Shown piece by piece: positions 9,593 to 16,784 of a stretch of DNA of 64,000 nucleotides. This stretch comes from Pseudomonadota bacterium. GTDB lineage: Bacteria; Pseudomonadota; Alphaproteobacteria; UBA828. The notes under the pieces are model-generated. The model was not told the origin of the DNA. It searched no databases and was given only the letters and a program-made list of their open reading frames with translations. The position numbers and the translations under genes are program-made. Location of the stretch: assembly GCA_027624955.1 (NCBI GenBank), contig JAQBTG010000009.1:35480-99479 (forward strand). Direction: 5' to 3'. Positions within the stretch are counted from its first letter, which is position 1; each line of letters starts with the position of its first letter.

Positions 9593-9841
9593 GTGCTCAA
9601 AGACGTATTCGTGGATATCCCAAATATCTATGTTCCCTTGAAACGGCGAGATACGCTGAATCAGGAGACTGTGGACGCGCTCGCCGAAAACATATTGGAA
9701 GAAGGCATGAAAGTGCCGATACAGCTGCGCGAGGACGGTGGTCGCTTTGTCCTGGTTGCGGGCTTGCACCGGTTGGAGGCGTGCCGCGCGCTCGGCGACG
9801 AGAAAATCACCTGCATCATCGTCGACGCGCGCAAATCATGA
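9593..9841 (+). CDS. Small ParB/sulfiredoxin-fold protein
   Basis: 82 residues from GTG 9593, which has GGAG nine bases upstream; a TTG at 9548 would add 15 residues. The sequence consists only of a ParB N-terminal-like fold: VDIPNIYVP, then ETVDALAENILEEGMKVPIQ, then the conserved GLHRLEACRALG (ParB box II). The helix-turn-helix and dimerisation parts of a partition ParB are absent, so it is not a chromosome-partition protein. Such folds occur in CTPases, kinases, nucleases and sulfiredoxins; the latter would need a Cys in the GC(H) motif, here GLH, so sulfiredoxin activity is not supported. The next gene starts three bases later. Confidence 0.75.
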   Translation: MLKDVFVDIPNIYVPLKRRDTLNQETVDALAENILEEGMKVPIQLREDGGRFVLVAGLHRLEACRALGDEKITCIIVDARKS

Positions 9842-9844
9842 GGC

Positions 9845-10198
9845 ATGGCTGAAAAAAAATTCAAACCTCCCAAACAGGGAGTTCTCAAAAAATTTGGTTA
9901 TCAGGTTGGCGTCCGCGGCCCGATGCGGCCCGCGCGCGAGAATATTTTACGCCGGGTGTTCGCTTACGCGGGGCCGCTTGAAATCGAGGGCGTCGATTGG
10001 GCGGAATGGGGTGCCGGCGAATCGCCCGAGCGCCTGCAAAAAATGAGCAACACGCTTTATGCCCTGAAAGTAAATCTCGAGAAAAAGAAAGAGCGCGACA
10101 AAAACCAGGCGGCAATAACGGATTATGAGCGCGACCTTGAATTCCTGAAATCCGCCTTTTACGACGGGCAGTTCATTTTTAAATGGCCTGATTGGTAG
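9845..10198 (+). CDS. Conserved-looking protein of unknown function, partner of the ParB-fold protein
   Basis: 117 residues, ATG 9845 immediately after the stop of the ParB-fold gene, so the two are a coupled pair. It is basic at the N-terminus (AEKKFKPPKQGVLKKFG) and rich in aromatic and charged residues later (WAEWG, then a Lys-rich helix around LEKKKERDKNQ and DYERDLEFLKSAFYDG, ending KWPDW). No signal peptide or membrane segment. I do not recognise the family. The coupling suggests it acts together with the ParB-fold protein, possibly in nucleic-acid binding, but no function is assigned. Confidence 0.7.
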   Translation: MAEKKFKPPKQGVLKKFGYQVGVRGPMRPARENILRRVFAYAGPLEIEGVDWAEWGAGESPERLQKMSNTLYALKVNLEKKKERDKNQAAITDYERDLEFLKSAFYDGQFIFKWPDW

Positions 10199-10236
10199 GG
10201 CCGAGCGGGAGCATCAGCGGCCCAACTCTCAAACTC

Positions 10237-11229
10237 TCAGACCGAATTTTCGATCACTCGATCGGGCGGCATGTGGCCATCAGCCCAAGTTTGAATATTG
10301 ATCAGCACCTTCGCGCCCATGTCGAGGCGGCCTTCCACGGTCGCCGAGCTCATATGCGGCAGCAGAACGACATTGTCGAGCTTCAGGAGTTTCGCGTTGA
10401 TTGCCGGTTCGTTTTCGTAAACGTCGAGGCCGGCGCCGGCGATGCTTCCTTGCTCCAACAGCGCGGCGAGCGCGGCCTCATCAATGGCATGGCCGCGCGA
10501 CGTGTTGACGACATAGCTGGTTGAGCGAATGAGTTTAAGCCGGCGCGCCGACAGAAGATGGAAGGTTGCCGGCGTGCTCGGGCAATGGATGGTAATAAGG
10601 TCCATATGGGCCAACATCTGGTCGAGACTTTCCCACCAGGTGGCATCAAGCTCTTCTTCGATCTCGGCATGTACACGCTTGCGGTTGTGATAATGGATGG
10701 TCAGCCCAAAGCCGAGAGCGCGCCGTGCTACCGCTTGGCCGATCCGGCCCATGCCAATGATCCCGAGGCGTTTGCCCCAAATGCGCTGGCCCAGCATCGA
10801 GGTCGGCGCCCAACCTTGCCAGGTTCCGCCGCGTACCAGCCTGTCGCCTTCGGTCAAACGCCGGGGCGCGGCAAGGAGCAATGCCATCGCCATATCGGCG
10901 GTGTCTTCTGTCAAGACGCCGGGAGTGTTGGTGACCAGGATATCGCGCTCCTTGGCGGCGGCCACATCGACATGATCGACACCCGTGCCAAAACTGGCGA
11001 TCAGTTTGAGCTGCGGGCCGGCGGCGGCAATGACCTCGCCGTTGATCGAATCGGTGACCGTCGGCACGATGACATGGGCGCTTTGCACGGCCTCAATCAA
11101 CTCGCCTTGGCTGAGCGGCGTGTCTGATTCGTTGAGACGCGTATCGAACAGCTCCATCATGCGCGCCTGAATTTGATCCGGCAGACGGCGGGTGACGAAC
11201 ACCAGCGGTTTCTTGCTCGACGACGGCAT
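10237..11229 (-). CDS. D-isomer-specific 2-hydroxyacid dehydrogenase (glyoxylate/hydroxypyruvate reductase type)
   Basis: NAD(P)-dependent reduction of 2-oxoacids. 330 residues from ATG 11229, which has AAGGAAAATC before it; a GTG at 11286 would add 19 residues without support. The Rossmann nucleotide loop is GMGRIGQAVARRA. The catalytic Arg is in NTSRGHAIDE, the Glu in DVYENEP and the His in LPHMSSAT. The substrate loop SFGTGVDHVD is typical of glyoxylate/hydroxypyruvate reductases. Exact substrate is unknown. Divergent from the SH3 protein, and convergent with the 117-aa gene. Confidence 0.92.
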   Translation of the reverse strand: MPSSSKKPLVFVTRRLPDQIQARMMELFDTRLNESDTPLSQGELIEAVQSAHVIVPTVTDSINGEVIAAAGPQLKLIASFGTGVDHVDVAAAKERDILVTNTPGVLTEDTADMAMALLLAAPRRLTEGDRLVRGGTWQGWAPTSMLGQRIWGKRLGIIGMGRIGQAVARRALGFGLTIHYHNRKRVHAEIEEELDATWWESLDQMLAHMDLITIHCPSTPATFHLLSARRLKLIRSTSYVVNTSRGHAIDEAALAALLEQGSIAGAGLDVYENEPAINAKLLKLDNVVLLPHMSSATVEGRLDMGAKVLINIQTWADGHMPPDRVIENSV

Positions 11230-11397
11230 GATTTTCCTTGTTCTACTCTTCGGCTCGCATTCCACCGCTAATTTCGGCGAAACCACCTCTCTTGTCTAGC
11301 AAAGCTGGCTCAGCGAGACAATCGAGCGCAGCGCCGATGATTTGATGTAAAATGAGCGCTCAAATAATTAATCGGACCCTGAAACATCAATACTCGA

Positions 11398-11904
11398 ATG
11401 CACCTCTTGCGCTTGTTCATGTCAAATCTTAGCGCTGTTGGCCTGGTCGCCTGTTTGTGGCTGTGGTCCCCGCAGGCGGCAGACGCCGCCGATTCTTTGC
11501 CGTTGCCACGCTTCGTTTCGCTGAAGTCAGGGGAGGTCAATCTGCGCACGGGTCCGGGCACGCGATATCCCATAGACTGGACCTACCTGCGGCGCGGGCT
11601 GCCGGTCGAGATTATCGCCGAATTCGACAATTGGCGCCGGGTGCGCGATTCCGAAGGCGCCGTGGGATGGGTTCATCGGGCGCTTTTGTCGGGCCGCCGC
11701 AGCGCTCTGGTGGCGCCGCCGGAGCGCATCTTTCGGCGCGCGCCGGAGGCCAGTGCGCCGGCTTTATTCCGCGCCGAGTCCGGCGTCTTAGTAGAAATTA
11801 TTTCTTGCGACGGCGCGTGGTGCCGAGTGGCGCACGGTGATACCAAAGCCTGGACAAAACAGGGCGGGCTGTGGGGTGTTTATCCCGGTGAGGTGATCGA
11901 ATAA
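11398..11904 (+). CDS. Secreted SH3-domain protein
   Basis: 168 residues with an N-terminal signal peptide (hydrophobic VGLVACLWLW, cleavage probably after QAADA near residue 31). Two bacterial SH3-like repeats follow: the first from SLKSGEVNLRTGPGTRYPIDW to VGWVHRALLSG, the second around RAESGVLVEIISCDGAWCRV to KAWTKQGGLWG. Such repeats bind peptidoglycan or periplasmic partners. This two-repeat secreted form is common in alphaproteobacteria next to a 2-hydroxyacid dehydrogenase, as here. Precise role unknown. Confidence 0.88.
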   Translation: MHLLRLFMSNLSAVGLVACLWLWSPQAADAADSLPLPRFVSLKSGEVNLRTGPGTRYPIDWTYLRRGLPVEIIAEFDNWRRVRDSEGAVGWVHRALLSGRRSALVAPPERIFRRAPEASAPALFRAESGVLVEIISCDGAWCRVAHGDTKAWTKQGGLWGVYPGEVIE

Positions 11905-11915
11905 TGCCCGGTGAT

Positions 11916-12509
11916 CTAGTCGAAATCGGCGCCGAGCGCGCGCCGCGCAGCGTCCGGAATGACCGCCATATGGCCGTAGTTGGAATGGTTTACGGATATC
12001 ACCGCACGCACCGCGTTATCGCGAAATTTCTTAATCTCGGCGGCGCTGAAGTCAAAGCGCAGAAAATGCACCGCCGACGTCTTGCCTTCGTCAGTGGTGC
12101 GTTCCACGCCGTCGGCAATCGGCTGTGCGGCAATAGCGCTATCGCCTAGCTCGATGCGAATGGTTTTCTCGACGCCACCGAGGCGGGCCAATTCACGCGC
12201 TCGCACGGTACCGTCTGCTATTTCGAACATGAGCGTCGCGACAAGGTTATTTCCGTTAGGAATCAAAGGGTTGTAGGCCTCCAATTCGCCTAAAATCTGT
12301 TCTTCCCCACCGCGCTCGACGAATAGCATCTCGTGAATCTGCATCCACATGGTGTCGTAACTCTCGAAATAAAATGTGGCGAACGGGCCGACAGCAATAC
12401 GCCGGTCGCGTTTAACGCCGCTGATTTGCGCGCGCCGCGCCGCACGCTCGTCGCTGTAAGCTGCCATATCCATAATATCGGAAGGCAATATTTTGCGTTT
12501 CGCCGTCAT
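11916..12509 (-). CDS. DUF3501 family protein
   Basis: 197 residues; starts KRKILPSDIMDMAAYSDERA and contains FYFESYDTMWMQIHEML and EAYNPLIPNGNNLVATLMFE, the conserved core of DUF3501. Function is not known. The family is repeatedly encoded next to a CCG-domain Fe-S protein and a rubrerythrin, as here, so a part in the same peroxide/iron process is inferred. It is the last gene of the three-gene operon and starts nine bases after the Fe-S protein stop. No signal peptide or membrane segment. Confidence 0.88.
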   Translation of the reverse strand: MTAKRKILPSDIMDMAAYSDERAARRAQISGVKRDRRIAVGPFATFYFESYDTMWMQIHEMLFVERGGEEQILGELEAYNPLIPNGNNLVATLMFEIADGTVRARELARLGGVEKTIRIELGDSAIAAQPIADGVERTTDEGKTSAVHFLRFDFSAAEIKKFRDNAVRAVISVNHSNYGHMAVIPDAARRALGADFD

Positions 12510-12518
12510 GCGGAATTC

Positions 12519-13901
12519 CTATTTGCTAAGGCCGTAGGCTTTGGCGAAGAGCTCGATGGGATGGAAGGCGCGCGTCGCTTTCGGTAATACCGGGGCGCCG
12601 TCTTTTTGGTCTTTGTTTTCTGTGCTTTCCGCCGCGAGCCGTTCCATGCCGGCCATGATGTGGCTGGCGGCGAGCGGGCATTCAGATGCGACGAAGCGGT
12701 TGTTGTTTTCCAGGGCGCGGCGCGCCGTCGGCTTGCCGATCTTGAGCGCGGTCTCGTGAAAATCCCGGGTCACGCCGATCGAGCCACCATGGCCTGAGCA
12801 GCGCTCGATTACCTCAATTTCGGCGCCGGGCACGAGCTTCAGCATGTCCGCCGCCTTGTTGCCGATATTCTGGGCACGGGCGTGGCACGCCATATGCAGA
12901 GTTACGCCACCTTCGAGCTTGCCCATGCCCTCTGCCAATCCTTCGTCACGGGCAATGGCGACGATGTATTCGGTAATGTCAAAGCTATGGGCCGCCAACC
13001 GCGCCACCGCGGCATCCTCGGGCAGTAGCAGCGGCCATTCGAGCTTCAGCATCAACGCGCAGCTCGGCACCAAGGCAACGACGTCATAGCCCTTGTCGAT
13101 CCACTGTCCGAGCTCGGCGGCTGTTTTTTTTGCGCTTTCGGCTACCCGGGCAATATCACCCTGCTCAAGCTGCGGCATGCCGCAGCAGCGCGGATACACC
13201 ACCTCGCAGGTCACGCCGTTATGGGCGAGAACCGCCAGCGCCGCCTCGCCGATGGCGGGGGAATTGTAATTGGCGAAGCAGGTGGCATAGAGCGCGACCT
13301 TGCGTCCTTCTGCCGGTGCGGCGTGGTTCACTGTCGGTGGATTTTTGCGGGCGCGGCGCAGAAGAGTTGGATTGCGATATTTAGGCAGGCGCGCCTCGCG
13401 GTGAATACCGGCGAGCTTTTCCATCAGCAACCGGCTGAGGCGATTGCTTTTTTGTGCACCCCAATTCATCAACGGCGCCAGAAAGCGCGCCAGGCGGCCG
13501 TTCTTATCGGTTTCGGCGAGGCGCGGGCTGGCCGAGGTCGGCGCCCGCCCGTCGCGATGCTGGTTTGCGCGGTAGCGCAGCATGAGATGCGGAAAGTCGA
13601 TATTCCATTCATGCGGCGGGGTGTAGGGGCATTTGGACATGAAGCACATGTCACACAGCGTGCAGGCATCCACGACGCTGGCGAAATCGTTCGATGCAAC
13701 GCCATCAACTTCACCGGTCTTGGAATCGTCGACTAGATCGAACAGGCGGGGGAAGGAATCGCACAAGCTGAAACAGCGCCGGCAGCCATGGCAGATGTCG
13801 AATACTCGGCGCATTTCCGCATCGAGCGCTTGCGCGTCGAAAAATTCAGGATCGCGCCAGGCGACAGGATGGCGCGTCGGTGCGCCGGGATCTACGGCCA
13901 T
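12519..13901 (-). CDS. CCG-domain Fe-S oxidoreductase subunit (GlpC/heterodisulfide-reductase-like)
   Basis: 460 residues from ATG 13901, preceded by AAGAGAG. The N-terminus has two ferredoxin-type cluster motifs (CHGCRRCFSLCDSFP, then CTLCDMCFMSKCP), so about two 4Fe-4S clusters. The C-terminal half has CCG-type cysteine motifs: a complete one (YPRCCGMPQ) and a second, degenerate one (ERCSGHGGS). This layout matches the electron-transfer subunit of anaerobic glycerol-3-phosphate dehydrogenase and HdrB/D-like proteins, but no GlpA/GlpB is nearby. Between rubrerythrin and DUF3501, it is best seen as an electron donor or thiol/disulfide redox partner to the rubrerythrin. That role is inference. 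Confidence 0.88.
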   Translation of the reverse strand: MAVDPGAPTRHPVAWRDPEFFDAQALDAEMRRVFDICHGCRRCFSLCDSFPRLFDLVDDSKTGEVDGVASNDFASVVDACTLCDMCFMSKCPYTPPHEWNIDFPHLMLRYRANQHRDGRAPTSASPRLAETDKNGRLARFLAPLMNWGAQKSNRLSRLLMEKLAGIHREARLPKYRNPTLLRRARKNPPTVNHAAPAEGRKVALYATCFANYNSPAIGEAALAVLAHNGVTCEVVYPRCCGMPQLEQGDIARVAESAKKTAAELGQWIDKGYDVVALVPSCALMLKLEWPLLLPEDAAVARLAAHSFDITEYIVAIARDEGLAEGMGKLEGGVTLHMACHARAQNIGNKAADMLKLVPGAEIEVIERCSGHGGSIGVTRDFHETALKIGKPTARRALENNNRFVASECPLAASHIMAGMERLAAESTENKDQKDGAPVLPKATRAFHPIELFAKAYGLSK

Positions 13902-13997
13902 CTCTCTTGCCTGTTTAGTTGTGCGCGGCGGCAAACAGCGCAACGGGGCTCCCGACCGAAATCGTCGACAGCCCCGGCGCCTTATGCATCGGCTCGA

Positions 13998-14414
13998 TTA
14001 AAGTGAATCGAGAGCTTGTTGGAAGCGGCCGGCATGAGATTTCTCCGCTTTGGCGAGAGTCTCGAACCAGTCGGCGATTTCGTCAAAGCCTTCATCGCGC
14101 GCCGTGCGCGCCATGCCGGGATACATATCGGTATATTCGTGCGTCTCGCCGGCGACCGAGGCGACAAGATTCTTTGCGGTATCACCGATCGGCAGTCCGG
14201 TCGCCGGATCGCCGGTTTCTACCAGGTAGTCGAGATGGCCGTGCGCATGGCCGGTTTCGCCCTCAGCGGTGGAGCGAAATACGGTCGATACATCGTTGAA
14301 ACCTTCGACATCCGCCCGGCGCGCGAAATAGAGATAGCGCCTGTTCGCCTGGCTCTCGCCCGCGAAAGCGTCCTTCAAATTTTGTTCGGTCTTTGAACCC
14401 TTCAATGCCGGCAT
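13998..14414 (-). CDS. Rubrerythrin-family di-iron protein, without rubredoxin domain
   Basis: 138 residues from ATG 14414 (GGGAGAAG before it). A ferritin-like four-helix fold is shown by the iron ligands: [11 protein letters not shown] in helix 1, an [11 protein letters not shown]xxH in helix 2, [12 protein letters not shown] in helix 3 and [11 protein letters not shown]xxH in helix 4. The C-terminal rubredoxin CxxC domain of classical rubrerythrins is missing, so electrons must come from another protein, plausibly the Fe-S protein encoded next. Probably reduces hydrogen peroxide. First gene of the operon, behind an Irr operator (ICE) and a good promoter. Confidence 0.9.
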   Translation of the reverse strand: MPALKGSKTEQNLKDAFAGESQANRRYLYFARRADVEGFNDVSTVFRSTAEGETGHAHGHLDYLVETGDPATGLPIGDTAKNLVASVAGETHEYTDMYPGMARTARDEGFDEIADWFETLAKAEKSHAGRFQQALDSL

Positions 14415-14491
14415 CGGCTTCTCTCCCAATTTGTTGTGTTCACTAAGCGACGTCCGCGACGGTTATCCGCTGCGGCTACATGCTAGACAGC

Positions 14492-14522
14492 CTTATATGC
14501 CGGAGGCAACCGGCGTCGTCAA
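14492..14522 (-). promoter_or_regulatory. Candidate promoter of the rubrerythrin operon
   Basis: On the minus strand a -35 TTGACG (14522-14517) is followed, 17 to 19 bases on, by an AT-rich -10 region read CATATAAG (14499-14492). Transcription would start near 14485, about 70 bases upstream of the rubrerythrin ATG. The Irr box lies just upstream of the -35. Confidence 0.55.
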
Positions 14523-14528
14523 GCCATA

Positions 14529-14543
14529 TTAGAATTATTCTAA
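14529..14543. promoter_or_regulatory. Irr operator (iron control element, ICE)
   Basis: Perfect inverted repeat TTAGAA-TTA-TTCTAA. This matches the known ICE/Irr-box pattern of alphaproteobacteria (TTAGAA, three bases, TTCTAA). It lies between irr and rubrerythrin, about 115 bases upstream of the rubrerythrin start and upstream of its candidate -35. That position fits activation rather than simple blocking of RNA polymerase, although repression is also possible. Confidence 0.82.
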
Positions 14544-14624
14544 ATACTATTAATGATGCCGCCCTGCGGCAATATTCAAAGACACGGAGAAGAGTTGCGG
14601 CCAGCTGCTTGCCGGCCGCCGTCG

Positions 14625-15053
14625 CTACGCGGTGGGCGCGCTATTTTTGACGCGGATGATGATGTCGATGCGCGAAATTTCAGCTCCTTCGGGGAGCGCG
14701 GGCAATTCACCGATGGTGACATTGTCGCCGGAAACGTCGCGTAATTTTCCGCTATCCTCGAAATACAGGTGGTGGTGAGCGGTGATATTGGTATCGAAAT
14801 AAGACCGACCGGCATCGACGACCAATTCCCGCAACAGTCCCGCGGCGGTGAATTGATGCAATGTGTTGTAGACGGTGGCGAGGGAGACACTGACTCCCTG
14901 GCTGAGCGATTCGGAATGGAGTTGTTCGGCGGTAACGTGCCGGTCGCCGCCCGAAAAGAGTTGGCGCGCCAGTGACTGGCGTTGGCGCGTCGGGCGCAGG
15001 CCGGCATCGCGGACCAACTCGATGATATCGTTCGATGTTACGGCCTGGCGCAT
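14625..15053 (-). CDS. irr: Irr, heme-responsive iron regulator (Fur superfamily)
   Basis: 142 residues. N-terminal winged helix starts RDAGLRPTRQRQSLARQLFS with SLATVYNTLHQF as the recognition helix. The three consecutive His (93-95, in TAHHHLYFED), preceded by GRSYFDTN, are the hallmark of Irr rather than Fur or PerR. The Cys-containing heme regulatory motif of Bradyrhizobium Irr is absent, as in most Irr proteins, and there are no structural zinc CxxC pairs. Irr controls iron-use genes by binding ICE sequences; a perfect ICE lies directly downstream, in front of rubrerythrin. A TATAAT (15137-15132, minus) lies upstream but without a convincing -35. Confidence 0.92.
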   Translation of the reverse strand: MRQAVTSNDIIELVRDAGLRPTRQRQSLARQLFSGGDRHVTAEQLHSESLSQGVSVSLATVYNTLHQFTAAGLLRELVVDAGRSYFDTNITAHHHLYFEDSGKLRDVSGDNVTIGELPALPEGAEISRIDIIIRVKNSAPTA

Positions 15054-15179
15054 ATCTTGTCTCGGCTTATGGAAATTTGTCGCGCGTTCCGCCGCACAAC
15101 ATAGAGCAGAACAACCCTAAATCAAGAATGGATTATAATTTACTGCCTGAGAGATGTTTCGCGCTGTCTGACGCAGGTA

Positions 15180-16715
15180 TTAATCGCCCGTCACCATGCG
15201 GTTGACGAGTTCCTTCACCGACGGAATGAAGCCATTGGAGTAAAACGGATCCGTCGCAAATTGGTAAGCCCCATGGCCGGAGAACATCAGTTGATCCTCG
15301 ACATTGTCTTCGTCGTGGATGATCACCTGTAGGGTTTTTTGAATACAGAAGCTCCGCGGGTCGGCCTTCTTGCCGGTGGTGAAGTCGGGGTTTGTTGACC
15401 AATTGCTAAACCGGCAGGATGACAGGCACCCCATGCAGGCCGCCTGATCGTTGCGGATTTCCCGGGCCTTGTCGTCAGTTACGAATATCAGGGTCGAATC
15501 CGGCGTTTTCATGACCCGTTCGAAGCCGCTGCTCAGCCATTCCTGGGCGCGTTTAAAATCGCCTTTGGTAAGATAAAATGATCGACCGCGCGGGCCCGGG
15601 GTGAGCTTCTGGTTGTGGTCGCCGAGCGGTTCCGAGGTAAACGCCACTTGATGTTGTTCGCGCTCTTCCAGGTCGTTGATAAATTTATTTCTCACGGCGG
15701 AGGAGTAGAACCCCGTCGGGCTGAATTTGTTGAGGCCGACATCGCCTTTTTTCAAGGTCAACAAGCGCCGCTTCCAGCTTTCGGATATTGGGCTTTCTTT
15801 GGTCACCAACGGGCGGGTGCCGAATTGGAACGCGATCGGACCGATTTCCGGATTGTCGATCCAATCCTGCCATTCGCGCAGATACCAAACGCCACCGGCC
15901 ATGATAATAGGTACTTTGTGCAGGCCGATGCTGTTCATGAGGGTGCGCAAGTCGCGCACCCGCGGATAGGGGTCTTCCGGTATATTGGGATCTTCACCGT
16001 TGGAGAGTCCGTTATGGCCACCGGCCCGCCACGGGTCTTCATAGACCACACCGCCAAGCAAATCCGAGAACTTGTGATAGGCGCGCTTCCATAGCGCCCG
16101 GAACGCCCGGCCGGAGGAAACGATCGGGTAATAATGTACCTGATAATGATTGGCGATCTCAGCGATTCGATACGGCATGCCAGCGCCGCATGTGACGCCG
16201 TGTATGAGGCCCTTGCCGCGCTCGAGGATGGCGCGCAGGATTCTTTCGCTGGCCCCCATCTCCCACAGGATGTTCATGTGCAGGCGGCCTTCGCCGCCGG
16301 ACGCTTCATGCGCGATGCGGGCTTGGGCCAAGCCGCCTTCAACCGCGTATTCCACCAGCTCTTCGTGGCGTTCGCGGCGTGTCCGGCCGTGATAGATTTG
16401 CGGTATCGCCCGGCCGTCCGCGTCGTAGGAATCGGCGTTCACGCCCGAGAACGTCCCGACCGCGCCGGCCGCCGCCCACGCACCCGAAGACAGCCCATTG
16501 GTCACGCCAATGCCCTTGCCACCCTCGATCAATGGCAACACTTCTTTGCCCGAAACAATCAGTGGATGAAGCGCCTTCAATTCATCCTCTCTGTTTAGCT
16601 TGGCAACCGGGCGGACAATATTTTGCCGATATTGGTCAAATGCCGCTCGTCTGCGCTTAAAGGTTAATTTGGACCTTTCACCGCCCGCGTCAAGTCCGAC
16701 TAGAGCGTAAATCAA
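15180..16715 (-). CDS. Nitronate monooxygenase/2-nitropropane dioxygenase-like flavoprotein
   Basis: About 511 residues. TIM-barrel FMN oxidoreductase of the NPD/FabK type: EGGKGIGVTNGLSSGAWAAAG near the start, HGVTCGAGMPYRIAE and KVPIIMAGGVW as FMN/phosphate-binding parts, and AFQFGTRPLVT further on. Longer than ordinary nitronate monooxygenases because of a C-terminal part with a cysteine cluster (ACMGCLSSCRFSNW). The start is unclear: no ATG or GTG lies upstream of the conserved KRRRAAFDQYRQN segment, only TTG at 16715 and 16739. The latter sits inside the hairpin behind pnp, so 16715 is preferred. Substrate unknown. Confidence 0.82.
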   Translation of the reverse strand: MIYALVGLDAGGERSKLTFKRRRAAFDQYRQNIVRPVAKLNREDELKALHPLIVSGKEVLPLIEGGKGIGVTNGLSSGAWAAAGAVGTFSGVNADSYDADGRAIPQIYHGRTRRERHEELVEYAVEGGLAQARIAHEASGGEGRLHMNILWEMGASERILRAILERGKGLIHGVTCGAGMPYRIAEIANHYQVHYYPIVSSGRAFRALWKRAYHKFSDLLGGVVYEDPWRAGGHNGLSNGEDPNIPEDPYPRVRDLRTLMNSIGLHKVPIIMAGGVWYLREWQDWIDNPEIGPIAFQFGTRPLVTKESPISESWKRRLLTLKKGDVGLNKFSPTGFYSSAVRNKFINDLEEREQHQVAFTSEPLGDHNQKLTPGPRGRSFYLTKGDFKRAQEWLSSGFERVMKTPDSTLIFVTDDKAREIRNDQAACMGCLSSCRFSNWSTNPDFTTGKKADPRSFCIQKTLQVIIHDEDNVEDQLMFSGHGAYQFATDPFYSNGFIPSVKELVNRMVTGD

Positions 16716-16725
16716 GCACTCGTCA

Positions 16726-16764
16726 GGCCCGCAGCACAATCATAACGGATTATGCTGCGGGGCC
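16726..16764 (-). terminator. Hairpin downstream of pnp, probable transcription end or mRNA-stabilising structure
   Basis: GGCCCGCAGCA (16726-16736) pairs with TGCTGCGGGGCC (16753-16764) with a single bulged G, and CATAA/TTATG forms an inner stem. It starts about 20 bases after the pnp stop. There is no U-tract, so this may be a 3' stabiliser or a weak terminator rather than a classic intrinsic terminator. Confidence 0.5.
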
Positions 16765-16784
16765 GCGAGCTTTGATTGTCCGAG

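Noticed and set aside
9593..9841. ParB-like gene as part of a chromosome or plasmid partition locus
   Set aside because: Only the N-terminal fold is present, with no parA, no HTH domain and no parS-like repeat nearby.
10198..10223. GGGCCG/CGGCCC hairpin between converging genes as terminator
   Set aside because: Six-base stem with a 14-base loop and no T-run; too weak to call.
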